Assembly: GCA_964035545.1 (NCBI GenBank)
Contig: OZ037772.1
Location: forward strand, 6,468,889-6,532,888
Source: Bugula neritina
Lineage: Eukaryota; Bryozoa; Gymnolaemata; Cheilostomatida; Bugulidae
DNA length: 64,000 bases
Direction of reading: 5' to 3'
Shown one piece after another: positions 26,501 to 40,100 of this stretch; position 1 is the stretch's first letter; every line of letters starts with the position of its first letter. A program made the position numbers and the translations under genes. Below the pieces are notes generated by a model. That model made no database searches and had not been told where the DNA came from. It saw only the letters and a program-made list of their open reading frames with translations.

Positions 26501-28910
26501 CTGCTTCTAGCAGCTTTTATATGTGCCAATATAAGAATCTTCAGTTAGCATAGCTACTTTAGCATCTTTTACAGCTGAGTGTGACTTTGTTAAGATAATG
26601 TATGATGCAAAAGAGTGGAATACCAACATTGTAGATGATGAAAAGTTTACAAATTATGTGCAATACACAGAAATTATTTTGTCATAAATTAATTTAATCT
26701 TAAAACATGCTTTATCAAACATTAGGCTGCAGTTTGCAAGTGTTTTTCTCGTAATGCTTAAACTGAATTGTGGGTAGAGCCAGAGAATGGTCTATTTAAA
26801 AAGCATTGAAAAATTTAGCTTTCTGTTTGAGATTAACTCATCAGTATGCCAAATTCAACTCCACATTTCAGTGGCAATATTTTTTCATGAATGTGTTTCA
26901 TATACTTTAGATTATAAACTAAATGAGTTGATAACTATAACATTTTATTGGGGGGGGGGGGGAAGCTTAACACTGATGTTCACTGCTAAGTCAGCCGGAG
27001 TTTAAGTTTATTAATCTTTTGCTCTCTTTGAACTCAATTTCAAGCTTTACTTGATACACATTCAGAACTATACAGACTCCTTCTAGAAGCATCCGTCGTA
27101 TATCATTAGGTATTGCAGTATCTGTGTGCTAATTATTCTCTTGTTATGTGTATATTAATCAATAAAACAATAATAGTTGCCATTTTCAATTGATAGTGCG
27201 ACATTTGTTATGACTACACAAACAGATACTCAAACAGGCAATAAAATACAGGCACTCTTATCAGGGCAGCCTAGTCTGAGAAATAACACCTGCTGTTGCT
27301 AAGAAAAAATAATTATTTTGTATTTTTCTTGTAAAATGACAAAAGTTTTTAAATGTTATTGCCCTCATTGAAAAACCTGGTGTAATTAAAGCGTAATTGA
27401 TATTTTTGTTGACATAACTTTGCTGCTTGAGAATAAATGAAAATGAAGAAAATTAACTGCTTAAATTTCTCTTTGATTCTCTCCCCCTAAACCTTCCAAA
27501 CTCTCAAGCTAAATGTTTGATTCATCCTCCCAATATCCAAAGTCAATTATTAGTTGCAGTTGACTGTTTCATGTTGAAGCATTAAAACGCTACTATATAT
27601 AAGTTGATGTCCAACAGTGATAAAAAGGTGGCAGCATGTGGTGCTTTAGCTGTCTCAGTTGCAGTCAACTTTATCATATATGAGTAACAATTGTAACTTA
27701 ATAACACTGGAGGCAATAAATATAACATTGCATATTACTGCTTAAATATATCACCTAGCTGTCAACTGGCAGAATTTTATGTCATCAGGCAGCTTGAAAT
27801 TTATTGAATTTCCCTAGCTTGCTATTTTTACTGAGAAAGAAAAGTTATTTGTCGTCGCACTGCAGAAGACTTTGAGAGCACATGTTAATAAGTCAATAAG
27901 TTCAACATCATCTTGTCACGGTGCATAAACATATAGATTCAAAGAGTTATGACTGTATGTACAAATTTAAATCTTAGTCATTAGTTGGCAATCACTTTGA
28001 ATAAAACGGGTTAAGTTGGTATAAAGTGAGTCATTTTAAAATATGAACGTAGAGAGTATAAGTACAGCAAATTGTGACACAATTTGATGCCAGTGTGACT
28101 CACCTTCTGCTACCCCATTTCTGCTGCCCATTTGTTTAGCTCCATATGTAAATCCTTCTGGGGGAAGGCTTCTTCCCCTTCGCAATGGCTCTCCAAGCTT
28201 AGACTGTAACATTATTTACATGACTATACATTTTAGTTGCTTAAGTAATGACACTAGGAAGTTATAATACAATAAAATTATGTTTAAGTTTATATTATGC
28301 ATAGACTTGTTTTGCATCACTAGTGATGGCTATATAAATGTCATTAAAAGATATAGGTATAGTAAATTATATTTTAAAATAAAAAAGTCCTTTTAAAAAG
28401 AAGCATATTGACAACAATAGTAATTTGAATAACTCTACTTTAATTGCTGCCTTTACTTTTTAATAATGAACATACAACTAAGAGTTGATGGCAACAAACA
28501 GCCAGCTAAAACTGTAATAAATGAATACATGCATATTTAGATCAGTTATAACAGAGCAAAACTTTCAAAGTATTCATAGTTGCATCATTTTGTATTGTGC
28601 TTCTCTGGGTCTTTCATTCTCATTCTAATTCTCTAATAAATTTAAATTCAAACTGACTATCATTATTTCCTCAAATACCTACATGTAAATTAGCTTTGTA
28701 GATAAGCTAGTATATTTTTGTTAATAAAAAAATACTTCATAATATAAACGCATAGGTTCTCAACAGTGACGATTGTGATCAAAGTTAGAATAAAAGTTTT
28801 GTCTGATTTACCCTTGCATGGATTTCATTCACTAGCATAGTCTCACGTTTATCTCCGAGGACTCCAGTGGCCCTGTAATTATAAGCTCCAGCTGCTTGTA
28901 TAGCTGCCAT
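23587..28910 (-). CDS. CFAP77: Cilia- and flagella-associated protein 77 (CFAP77)
   Basis: A complete six-exon gene: 28910-28812, 28203-28104, 26294-26165, 25137-25018, 24785-24566, 23718-23587. The 801-nt CDS encodes 266 aa. All introns have GT/AG ends and phases agree. The start is the ATG at 28910 (MAAIQAAGAYNYRATGV). Diagnostic CFAP77 (DUF4483) segments are seen in order: LGDKRETMLVNEI (about 20-32), SLPPEGFTYG (about 44-53), DFMALNKAALGSGLVTAPE (about 85-103) and YGVATRPSTPIYELIEHKYQ (about 145-164). The stop is at 23587. The family is known as a component of ciliary doublet microtubules (inner junction/B-tubule region), so this is a marker of motile cilia. No signal peptide or TM helix is seen, as expected for an axonemal protein. 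The gene is divergent from the KY-like gene at 32768. Confidence 0.92.
25669..25991. mobile_element. hAT-like non-autonomous element (MITE) with 8-bp target duplication
   Basis: Starts 'tagggctgtccaac' and ends 'aatggacaccctg', which are inverted termini. It is flanked by 'ctctatat' and 'ctctatac', an 8-bp duplication with one mismatch. Terminal pattern and 8-bp duplication are typical of hAT elements. No transposase. It lies in the CFAP77 intron between exons 26294-26165 and 25137-25018. Relatives are at 37216-37547 and 45845-46179. Confidence 0.7.
26357..26512. mobile_element. MITE-like palindromic element, 'GAAGCAGCAC' family
   Basis: Inverted ends 'gctagaagcagcac' and 'gtgctgcttctagc' are perfect over 14 bp. 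The element is 156 bp, lies in a CFAP77 intron, and is the cleanest copy of the family in the window. Confidence 0.8.
26950..26962. repeat. Poly-G tract
   Basis: Run of 13 G in a CFAP77 intron. Confidence 0.9.
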
Positions 28911-29703
28911 TTTAAAAGCAGATAAATTTAAAATTAGTAAGTACAAGTTAGCACAATGGCAGAAGTTCTGATTTGCAGTAGGAGCAATCAATTAATTATA
29001 TACATGCATGAAGTTCTATGAGCTTTTGTTTATGTTACTAAGGGACAGACCCCGTCACTGAGGAAATGACATTGTGTTGTTACTTTGTAGTATTCAACAA
29101 ACTTGATCTATCTTTACTCAATTTGATAAGTTTTATTAAACAAAATTTAAACATTATAAATTTTAAATTTAAACAATATTTCTAATTTGTAAATTTTTTT
29201 CTAGTATTTTGTTACAAGAAATGCTATTAGGAATACCACTGTTTAGGAACATTCACGCATGAGCCGAAAATCGTTATTTGTTACAGTTTCAGTTTGAGTT
29301 GAAGGTGGGCGTGTTATATGTTAATTATTATGAATTGTACTTATAGTAGTAGACTCTCACTGCGACTGTAGTTATAATTATGATTCGAACATCAAATTTA
29401 AAATGCTAAAGTGCAACTTTTACCAAAACCTAAATTTCATCAAATTGAAATTGAACTTCAAATTGGGAGGGCTAGACGGCCTAGACCCAAGTTGAAGTTG
29501 AAGTTTAAGTTGGAAAATCAAGATGCTCATCACTGTGAAGTTATGCAATAACAATAATCATACTGATTGGTAATTAAGTTTGACATTTAGATATTAATAT
29601 TCATAGTGATAGTCATACTCGTAGTAACTAACTTACAGTTAGTGTTACTGAGTTAATTACAGTTTGAGTTAGTTTTACTGCTGACTTGGTCCTGTGTGAT
29701 TCA

Positions 29704-29784
29704 AATTGTGGCTATCACTGTGACTCTTAGAGTTGCACTTACTGCCTCTAAGTACGATTTAAAGTCACAGTGATAGCCACAATT
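29704..29784. repeat. Inverted repeat with 22-bp perfect arms
   Basis: The arms 29704-29725 ('aattgtggctatcactgtga' + 'ct') and 29763-29784 are exact reverse complements around a 37-nt loop. A foldback of this size could be a MITE remnant or a hairpin RNA; nothing here decides between them. Confidence 0.8.
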
Positions 29785-30337
29785 CCACGGATAGTAATAC
29801 TGACAGTCACAGCCGTAGCTGGCAGTGTAAATTCATTGTGAACCTGAATTTGAATTAACATAAAGATGGTCATGAGGGTAAATGGTTTTTAAATATTCAC
29901 TTACCTATGCTATCATAATGAAAATAAACCATGATTTTAATAGATGAGGAATCTTGCATTTTAATCATATATAATTCTAACTAATTATATGTGATTAAAA
30001 AGTTCTATGTAATTGCTAGTAGCATATTGAAACTAGCTGGTACATAAAAAAGGAAACACTCTGATGCCAGTAAAATGTAAGACATGGGAGATAAAATCAT
30101 TTGGTTTTAGTATTGTTTCCTGTAGTCTATAAAGCATATATTGAAAGGTTTTTAAATATAGAAGTTGAGAAGAGAGATTGATCATGTTTTTGATGAAGCC
30201 AAAATCTAATTGATCTTATTGATTCAGTTGGCCACATGTCTAAAAGTAGACATATTGTTAGTAGTTATTTAATGCATCAGTTGGAGCAAACATTTTGAAG
30301 TTAATGTAAACTGTGGCTTAGACGAATTACTCAGACC

Positions 30338-30629
30338 CCTAAATACACTTTGCCCTACCGTAGGCCGTAATGTAATATGTCAGCAATTTTTAATGCGTCC
30401 GAGCTGAAGTTCTCAAAATGTACGGTACGATCTATGACACTTCATTAGACATTTATGTCCAATGAACTGACGAGAACGTTTTCCTGTCCAATAGAAGCTC
30501 GCCACAACTTGTCTGAATCAAGCAGTGCTTGATCCTAACGTACTGCAACACCATACAGGAAGCTCGGACATTTGCAAAGATGACTGACATCTGCTGTTAC
30601 GGCCTAGGGTACAGCAAAGTGTGTCTAGG
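30338..30629. mobile_element. 292-bp MITE with ~33-bp terminal inverted repeats
   Basis: The left end 'cctaaatacactttgcccta' and the right end, read in reverse 'cctagacacactttgctgta', align over about 33 bp, to 'ggccgtaa', with few mismatches. No coding capacity and no clear target duplication. Confidence 0.65.
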
Positions 30630-31637
30630 AGATATGATTAACTGAATTTGTGCTGACCATTGTCATTTCACTTCTTTGCTGCCGAATACAAGCTGCAGTT
30701 ACAGTTACTTATTCTTTATTGTGATAACAGACCAATTAATTGATGCACTACATACAACGACTATAGTTGATAGCTATAAACAGCAGAAAAGTAATCAAGG
30801 TTTTTCTATCTTGCAAATAAACTTTTACACAGCACAATATTCTGCTTCTATTTCAACCTAATTATTTTTTTACAAGGTTTGTTCAATAAAGAAAACTGAA
30901 ATGATTATTTCTGGATTTGTGCTTGAATACTGTCTTCTGAACAACATATCTTATGAGTTTATGTAGGTCTATTTTCTATGAACAAATTTTCTACTTTCAA
31001 GAAATTAACTAAAGAAGTGTGGAGTTATGGCCATGATTGTAAGCCTAGCTGAAGTTCTTTTGGTGGTACAAACTGTGTATAAGGTGAGCTTACTACGTCT
31101 ATACTCGGCACATAGCGCGGTAAATACACTTCTATAGTTGATTTGGTGGTGCAGTAATAGAACGTACCCCTCACTGTTTGATAGTTGATGTTATAAGATT
31201 CACAACTTTTTATTAGGTTTCATCTACAACTTATAGGCTTCTCATTATAACATAGAGTTATCATGTTTTGTTTTGCGTAAGTTCTATGTCTAAGGTAGTT
31301 TAAAAACTACAGTTGATTTGCTTTATGCCGATTTTAATAAGATTCAAGGTAAAGCAACTCTAACTCTGAGTTCAGTGTCAATATTTTTGTTGTTTCATTG
31401 TTGTTGTCACTTCAATTTGGTATTTACCAAATAATATCCCAACTACTTAGTAATATCCAAAAGTGTATACAATTGTTCGGGAGGTCAACAAACATAGCAA
31501 TTATTGCATTATTGATTTTCTATATTTTCAATGACAATTTTTGTGGCTGAAAACAATTGGATCAATTGAGGTTCTGAGACAGTATACCCTGTCGTCATTG
31601 AATATTGATTTACATTGCACACGATTGTTCCTTACAG

Positions 31638-31720
31638 ATAACACCTGGTGTCCGTTTGCCCAAAACTTGTATCTTTGCTGGTAAAATATCTTGAGAGTTT
31701 TTCTGCACCAGTTTTATGCA
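31638..31720 (+). other. Possible noncoding first exon of the KY-like gene
   Basis: Flanked by an acceptor-like 'ttccttacag' and a donor 'gcaag|gtgagag'. It lies about 1 kb upstream of the coding start on the same strand. Purely a splice-signal guess. Confidence 0.2.
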
Positions 31721-31849
31721 AGGTGAGAGACTTGCTTTTCCTTTTTGATTAATTTTTAATAAAAGTTATATATGTATATGATGTTTTTTAGTATTGGCTT
31801 TTATTAGATGAGTTTATCTTATAGGTGTGTACTTTAGCTATTAGAAGCG

Positions 31850-32420
31850 ACTGAGACTGAGTGAATGACTAACTAGTAAATTTTAGTGTATGAGATTGAG
31901 TGATTAAATAAGTAGTAAATGTAAGTGAGTGAGTGAGAACAATTAAGTGAATAACTAGTGAATGTGAGTTTAACTAAATGATTAAATAAATAATAAATGT
32001 AAGTGAGTGTGCGAATAAATAATAGAGTGTGACTGAGTAATTAAATGAGTAATGAATCTGAATGATAGAGACTGAGTGAGTGAGTATCGGTGAGCGAGAC
32101 CAAGTGAGTGAAAGACTATTTATTGTTGACGATGGCATGTGATTGAATGGATAACTAGTGAATGCAAGTGACGGATATGTGAGTGATTTTAGTAGCTAGT
32201 GAATAGAGTGAGACTGAGTGATTTTTCATCAATTAATGAATAAGAGTAAATGACATTGAGTAATTGAATAACTATTTATTTATTATCAATGAATGTGATT
32301 AATTAACTGCCAAATGTAAGTGAGTTAGAGTGAGTCAATAACTAATTTAGGTGAGTGATTGATTTGTGAGTAAGTGAAAAACACTCAGTAATCAACTGAT
32401 TACCAGAGAAAACTAGTGGG
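31850..32420. repeat. Degenerate (gagt)n-type minisatellite
   Basis: Irregular copies of 'gtgagtgattaa', 'taactagtgaatg' and 'gtaagtgagtgag' lie just upstream of the KY-like gene. Confidence 0.7.
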
Positions 32421-32767
32421 TTGAATTATTAGTGAGTAATATCAACCGATCTGGGCCTATAACTGATTAATGACATATTATGTTAACAGATTTGAATATT
32501 TAATCTTTGAGGCCGGATGACTTGAAATATTTAAATTTTAACTTTTTCATTTGTGATCAACACTTGTTCAAATTGTGATACTGACTTATTAAGGATAATG
32601 TTGAATATTACAGAATTTGTGTAGTTAGTAAAGGATTCCTCAAATTGGAGAAGGTTTAAGATGAGATACTGGTAAACAATTCTGTAAATAAACAACAAAG
32701 TTTAAGATGGACTATTACTTGTAGATTGATGGGATTGGATTAGCGTAGCATCACATCATCAGATAGA

Positions 32768-34085
32768 ATGGGTTCAGGTGCATCAAAGAAAAGTGAAGTC
32801 ATAGTTGAGGAGACAGTAGAGGAAGTAGATAATTATGATGAGCTGTATAGTGATAAAAAAGACGAGGAAATAGGTCAGTTTTATTCACTCAACTCTATCA
32901 TACAGGTCAGTTTACAAAACTCGTTCAACTTTAACTTTCTAGCAAAAAATTTTGTAGGTCATTTGTATTGATTTGGTTCTCTTTTAGTATTTTTACAAAG
33001 CTTCTGGCACCTGCCTTTAGATTGATTGGAGATAGTCATGTTTTGTTGATCACAAACTCACAGACATACAGACATACACACGCATTAATCTGTTCAGCTT
33101 TATTTCTAAGAGGAGACCAATCCTATAGGTTCAAAATATTATTATGCTTTTGTTTCATCAATGTAATAAGGATGAATTTATAAAAAAGTTTATCAAGTTG
33201 CAAGAGAAAATTTGACTATTGGGAGGTGATGTGAGCTTTATGACTCGTGGAAAAAAAATATAACGCTTTTCAGTTCTATTTCATGTTGGCCAAAGGCTGA
33301 TAGCGTATGCAGTCTTTAGACAGTTTTACTATGTTTTACCCTCCATATAAGATTGATCTGTTTATGTAGGCCTAGCTAACTGTATTTAATAAAACTCTTC
33401 TAACTTCAAATTCCAAAAAACTCTCAACATTTGTGATTCGGAAGAATATGATTTTTAGATGTTTAAAAACTAGATTATTTTAACTTAGTGCATTCTAACT
33501 ACTGCAATGGCTACTTGTCATGTAAAAGTTTTATAAGCCACTTTTTAGGAGAATGTGTTTAATTTTTACTTGAAAATTAGTGTCGGAAAGTATTTGTTTT
33601 CGTCAAACTCTCTCAGCCTTCTTTACTATGCAAAGTCAAAATCTGCAGAAAAGCTTCCCCATATATATATATATTTTTTTTTATGTAATTTAACTTTAAA
33701 TTTTTGGTCCTAATTTGCTAATGTGTACCAAATAATATACAGTGACCTCTATGCCGGTTATCTGCAGCTGACTGGGGTATTATTCCACACTGATCTCTAA
33801 TATCTGCTTGTTTGTAGTTGACGTTCCTCTAGAAGCATTTCCTAGCCTACAGAACTCTAGATTCTGGCAGAGTAACAATCCTGTAGAACCAGTGTTTGAT
33901 CAGGGGACGGGTAAGCTACTCCCCAAACCTCAGTGCTACGATGTGAAATTCATTGAAGAACTCAAGGAGAAAACCGTCAAGACTGAAGTGAGTTGCACAT
34001 TTTAATCAGTTTGGAGTTATCTTATATAAGAGCATTTTAAACAGAGTCCAATAGTTATTTATGCACACGCACGCGCGCGCACGCA

Positions 34086-34117
<32 letters not shown>

Positions 34118-37100
34118 CACCAAAAATGCACCAAACATACATCAAACACACACACACAAAGGCACATAAGCCTAAGTTTATATTGATGTTATGGTGCTGC
34201 GTTTGTCCTAAAGTCCTGAGTTAATACTCAGTTTGTTGTGTCAGTTTGATGAGATCCTGCTGACGTCTGCTGTGGAATCTCTGGTGGAAGAGCTGACCAA
34301 AGACTGTGACTCAGTCGCAGACAAGGTTCTCACATTCTACAGATGGATTAGGGAGACGGAGTCAGACGTCCCCTCAGCTAATGTCGACCACCCGGCTTAC
34401 TATTTTGCTAAGAATGTCAAACAGCCCATTGCTCTGCTGGAATTGTTCCAGAAACTCTGCGAGTGAGTAGACAGTCATTGTGATTAAATTCGGACAGCTT
34501 GTATACAGCACAAAAGTTACAAATAACTTGGAATGTTCTATCTGCAACATATCCCTGAATATTGTGTTTATCTTTATATTCATAAATAATGTGAGAAATT
34601 GTAATATTTTGGGTTTTTGTTCAAATGCTGGAGATTTTCTTTTAAAAGATTAATCTAAGACTATCTAATGTGCATCAAGAGGAATTATTACATGGCACTA
34701 TTTGTTACACAATTTTTTATTGTAATGTACATATATTTGATTGATGAAATTATTTGCTATTAACAGCTGAAATGTGATCAACTATTGTGCTCTTCTAGCA
34801 ATATAACCTGCCTATTAGCAAGATCACAAGCTTGAAATCTCATCACAATATATTTTAACAGAGAAATTACTTGTTTGTATCCTGCAGTAAGATATCATGC
34901 CTTTCCTTGTCATGCTTGTTTTATTATTTATTATCTGCATTTTAGATCAGCAAAGATAGACTGTAAAATAATCAGAGGTTATGGGAAGGGGGCTTCATTC
35001 GCCAAACAACTAGGTGAGGGGGCGTGGGGCTATTTTTATCTGCTAGAGTTTTGACTTAGCACCAACAGTTGTAGAAAGAATCAATTAACTTTATCTTCCT
35101 GTTTAATCCTGTGAAGTAAATAAAAGCGGAAAATCTAAATTTTGTAGTTCTTTTTCAAATTAATCATTATTTATAGGATTTTCCCTTTATTCGCGTTTAG
35201 TGATATCTGATTTTGTTAGAAAATATGTTAAGTACAACTTCAGTTTTTTCTGTGCCTCACTTCTTATGAATCTTTCTAATGGCTTGAGGCTTGACTTTGG
35301 TATAAGTTACAGTATAAAATGCACTTAGGCCTTAGGGGGAGGGGGGAGGCATATTCACAACCAGTTGGAAACCCTTGGAAAACCTAGTATAGCATGTTAT
35401 TGTTCTACTTCATACATTTACTTCTCTTTTTAGAGTAATCCTTTTTTATAGCTCCAGTATTCTAGACCACAGTTCTTAGTTTTTGAATACAGAAAGTTAA
35501 AAAAAACTGCCTTGCTTTGAGTTTACATGGGTTTTCCTATATTCTTTTATATTTTACTGTTTGTCATCCCCTTTTCTTCCACCCTCTTTTCCTTCTAACA
35601 TGCATATCCTGTCACACAGCACCTCTTTATATTATTATAGCTCATTCTAACCAACTTGAATAGTTTTATAAGCAGCTCAGAGTTGGGGGTGAATGAGTTT
35701 GGGTTCTACTAAACACCCCACTTCAACCTCAAGAACCCAAACTACTGCACTCATCTACCCCCATCTCTGAGCTGCTTATAGAACCACTCAGCCAACTTAG
35801 TGTTTTGTCATAGAGGTGGTGTTGTAAAAAATTTCATTAACCCAAGTTCTACATTGTGCTTATGCATTGTGTTTGGAGCATTGGTTACACACCACCTGAA
35901 TACAAATGTGTTTTCTCATTCAGCTCAACCAACTAACTAATAAATTTGTTCTATTGATTGAATTATAACACCAAATATTCTGATAATAATACAAACAATA
36001 TTTAAAGTATGATATTAAAAGGCATTCATCAGATTCATTCACCCATTTATATATTTTTTTTGTTTCAACATCTACACAAATTTTAAGAAGAACTTTTAAG
36101 CTTAGCTGGGAGATATAATTTTACATATTCTTTTCAATATATTTGTGTTACTGCATACAAGTAACGACTAATAAATAAAGACTGTATATATGTGTTCAAG
36201 AGTTGCAATTCTACTAGAACTTGTAGTATGCAATATGGGTTAATGTATATAGTCTATACGATCCAACCTAACATTGCAAGCTCAATTAACATAATTATTA
36301 ACCCAGAATATAGGATAAAAGTCGTGTTCATGAACTGGGTATTTCATATTGACAATTGCTAGAAGCAGCACCAGGTTGGTTGGTGTTGGGAGCTCAAAAC
36401 ACTGGTGTGCATGCAACTTCTGTATTCAGCCACCCTAACTCAGTGCTGCTTCTAGCTGAATTATTTCATTTCACACCAATCTATAACTTTATTGTATAGT
36501 CTGAGTTCCACGCTGTAGTCTGATTTGAAGGGACCGAGAAGATAAAGTTGCGAGAGCCGAACCACCACTGGGTGGCCGTGGCTATAGAGAAACACTGGTA
36601 CCTGATAGACCTCATCTGGTGTCGGCAGCAACAGACAGACTTCTACTTCCTGTGCGAACCCGCCATATTTATCTACAACCACTATCCTCTCGAGAAAGAC
36701 TGGCAGCTCTTGTTCCGTCCCGTTACAAAGCCTGAGTTCATTGAATTAGCGTAAGTAATCTCCCAGGCTAATATTTTATTTCCACTGAATATTCCAGGAC
36801 CTTCTCCATATGTTTGAGGGGACAATTCCCGTGCTACAGAAATTCTCAATCGATGGAAATTATGATAGATAAAATAAAAACTGTCAATAAATAAATAATT
36901 TTTATAAATAAACAGTGTTTACAAGTAAATGGATAATGTTGATAAATAAATTGAAATGCTAATAAAATTAATATTATTTCAACTGACAAGTAAAGATATC
37001 AGCTAAATACTGCCACTTTGCCATTCATCCAATTGTCTCAATACTCTACACATTCTGTATTCACAGGTTTTTACACAAGTCATTCTACCACCACGACTTG

Positions 37101-40100
37101 GAGCTACAGAGTCACCAGTCCTTCAGGTTCAAGTCCATCACAGGTGTGTGCCCTCCCTTCTTCATTATCTGATTTTAGATCCCAGTCTATGTTTTCTCAC
37201 ATTCAATACTCTGGACCAGAGGTGTCCAACTTTTTCAGCGGAAAGGGGTGGGAGTCACTGAAATGTAATATTCCATGCCGAGGTCCACATTGTAAACTTT
37301 AGCTTATGCTGGAGGCATTAGTATTTTTCCAAATTATTTTGAGTCACTACACAATAAAGTCCCAATAGTTACTGCAGGCTGCATGTTTTGCAGCTGTTTA
37401 TAAATAAGGCATTTAAAAGGTGGTTTTTCACTCTATTTCATGTATGCTGTGAAAGACATTTCTAGTTTTATACCTTTGAGGTTCACATTAAGGTAGGCTT
37501 GGGGGACCACATTTGGCCCTGAGACCAACTGTTAGACAGCCCTGGTCTAGATGGTAACCTCAGGTCGTTCAGAGCTTAGCCCAGTTTCTCTGAAACTCCC
37601 AGCTGTGCATACTAATTCAGTTAACATGTGTTCAGCTTTTGTCAACTTGTCGGCTGGTCTTTTAGGAGAGGAAGTTATACGTCTCGGGTATAAGGAGGAA
37701 AGAATATGGAGTTACCGTCTGACATGTGAGAAAAGTGGAACTGTTGTTAAGAGTTTAGGAGGAGTGCCTCTGGAGAAGTGTGTCATGGTGGAGGTAATTA
37801 CCAATAGCTTTTTATTTTGCTTAAAAATCTGTAGTCTCCTTGGTGTAATGGTTAGTGCGCCTGTTTGCAACATGGAGGTCTCAGGTTCGAACCCCAGTGG
37901 GGGGAAATTTTATAATTTAGCTGGTTGCTTGACTTGCTTCTATATAAATAGCTTTAAAAATGCTTAGATTTAGTCAAATGCTTTTTCGAAAATCATTTTA
38001 ATTCAAGAAGTTTAGTCAAATATCTTTTTATATCTATGTATAACCACCTGTCATGTCATTCCATATGTTGACAGGCGTTTGAAGGTACCGTGAGGTATAA
38101 CATCAGAATGCCAAGTGTCGGCAACTACAGAGTAGACATCTTCTGTCAAGATCCAGAATATGTGGCCACCCCACCTTCTCTAGTTACTACCTACATTATA
38201 CAGGTGAGTGGTAACCTGTCACTGAGTGTCACAAAGCATGACACAATAGCTGTCAGTGTGACATGCCACAACTTGTCACTGTGTGTCAAACAGCATGCCA
38301 TAGTGTGACATACAGCATTTCACACAACATGACTCAGTGCGTGGCAGGTCTGTTCTTTGTCTAGCTGCATTGTTATTCTAAATAATCACTAGTAAATCCT
38401 TATTAGTGTTTACGATATCTCAATATCAAGACTAGTCTGAAAGATGTTGAAATATATATTAAACTTTTTGAATTCTGAATAAACTATTGCCGTTTCTACT
38501 TTAATACCAAAGTTGAGGTAAAAGGAAGAACAACTTCATATCTCATTGAATAAATTTGTACACACATTGTCTACAACTGTTATTACTTGACTATACATTT
38601 TTATATTATCAGTTATTATAGTATAATTTTGTGTATCTCTACTGTGTTTTAGTGTCAAAAAGGCCTCGTAGGGTTCAGAAACTTTCCTGAACTAGAAACC
38701 ACCCTGTGGGGTCCCACAAAGCAGATGTTACAGTACGGCCTCTTGCCCAAGAGTCATAAGAGAGGGAGGTGAGTTGACATGTCACATCAGGTGCTCTCAG
38801 GTGTCACATCAGGTGCTCTCAGGTGTCACATTCGGTGCTACTGGCTGCCATGTGGAAATTTTGAAATTGTCTTCTCACTAATTCAGGTTTTGTTCCCGAG
38901 TTCATTCTCAAGCTTTGTAATAAGTAATAGTAATAGCTGAAAAGTATGAGCTGCACCCTATAACCTTGCTTATATTATGTTTAAGTATATTATATTACAT
39001 TATTTCATGTTATTTTCTATTATAATATTCTACATTAATATATTTCATAACCCTTTTGGTTTTATTATACAAACACCGTAGATTTAGGAAGGTTATTTTA
39101 TCATAAAATTGCTCCTTTCCTGCTGGTGGTTAAAGCACTAGCTTGGTAAACACTACGTCAGCGGTTCAACTCCCAATAAAAGTCATGTTAAGAAGAGCAT
39201 TCAGTCATAATTGCTCTCACAATAGAAAACGAGTTCTTAGCCATCCTCACTGGTTCCTAAAGGGATTTTAAATCCAGTATTTAGCACGCTATATAAACAT
39301 CACTCTACCAGGGGTCCTCACAGTGATTGTAGACCTATGTGAGTTTGAGTATTTGTTGGTATTATTTTATTCTGTTAAATCTGTCTCCAGGGTGTTTGTG
39401 GAAGAATCGGCTCAGATAACTTTCGACTCTCCGAAAGAACAGTACCTCGTCTGCCATCTTGATACCGAACAGGAAACAGATTTCGACCTTGAGCAGTGTG
39501 TTATTGATTCCTATAACAGCGAAGACAAAGGTGGGTCAAGGTCATTACCTCAACTTACTACTCTAATCTAACCAGGGAAAGTATGATTTGCTATACAGTA
39601 GAAAATGGTTTCACTTCAAACAGATATTTGGAGAAAAATGATGTCTTTATTTAAAAGAAAAATAATTTCCATCTATTTTCTGGTTAGATATCTATTAGCT
39701 AGCTTTCTGTAATACCTAGCATTTATTTTTATGAAACTATAGTGGAATTGTCTTTCCTTCGTTTGTTTATTATGACTCACCTAAAATATTAGCTGTGTTA
39801 TACTGCATTACATCTATTATGATTACCATTTTATTCTATAACAGGGAATTGATGTATCTAGTGTGTTTTAAAGGCATGGAGTAACTAAACGTTTTTAAAA
39901 GCATCTTTGAAAAGTACTAAGTACTATGGCACTAATACTAATTTTATTAAACAATTAATTTTATTTATAATTTTAAAAGAACATTTATAATTACTGCTTT
40001 TAATTATTTGTATAACATTATAAAAGTAGTGTTTTTATTATTATAACATGGTAATTTCGCTTCCAGATAGTATAATATTAATATTCATAATAATGTGTTC

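Larger units (their letters stand above)
28911..32767. other. Divergent intergenic region between CFAP77 and the KY-like gene
   Basis: Must contain both promoters, but no confident TATA or initiator is seen. It holds an inverted repeat at 29704-29784, a small MITE at 30338-30629, a possible noncoding first exon at 31638-31720 and a degenerate (gagt)n-rich minisatellite at about 31850-32420. Confidence 0.5.

Noticed and set aside
37834-37905. Possible functional tRNA gene
   Set aside because: A and B boxes are present but the acceptor stem does not close. Similar heads occur elsewhere, so it is SINE-derived.
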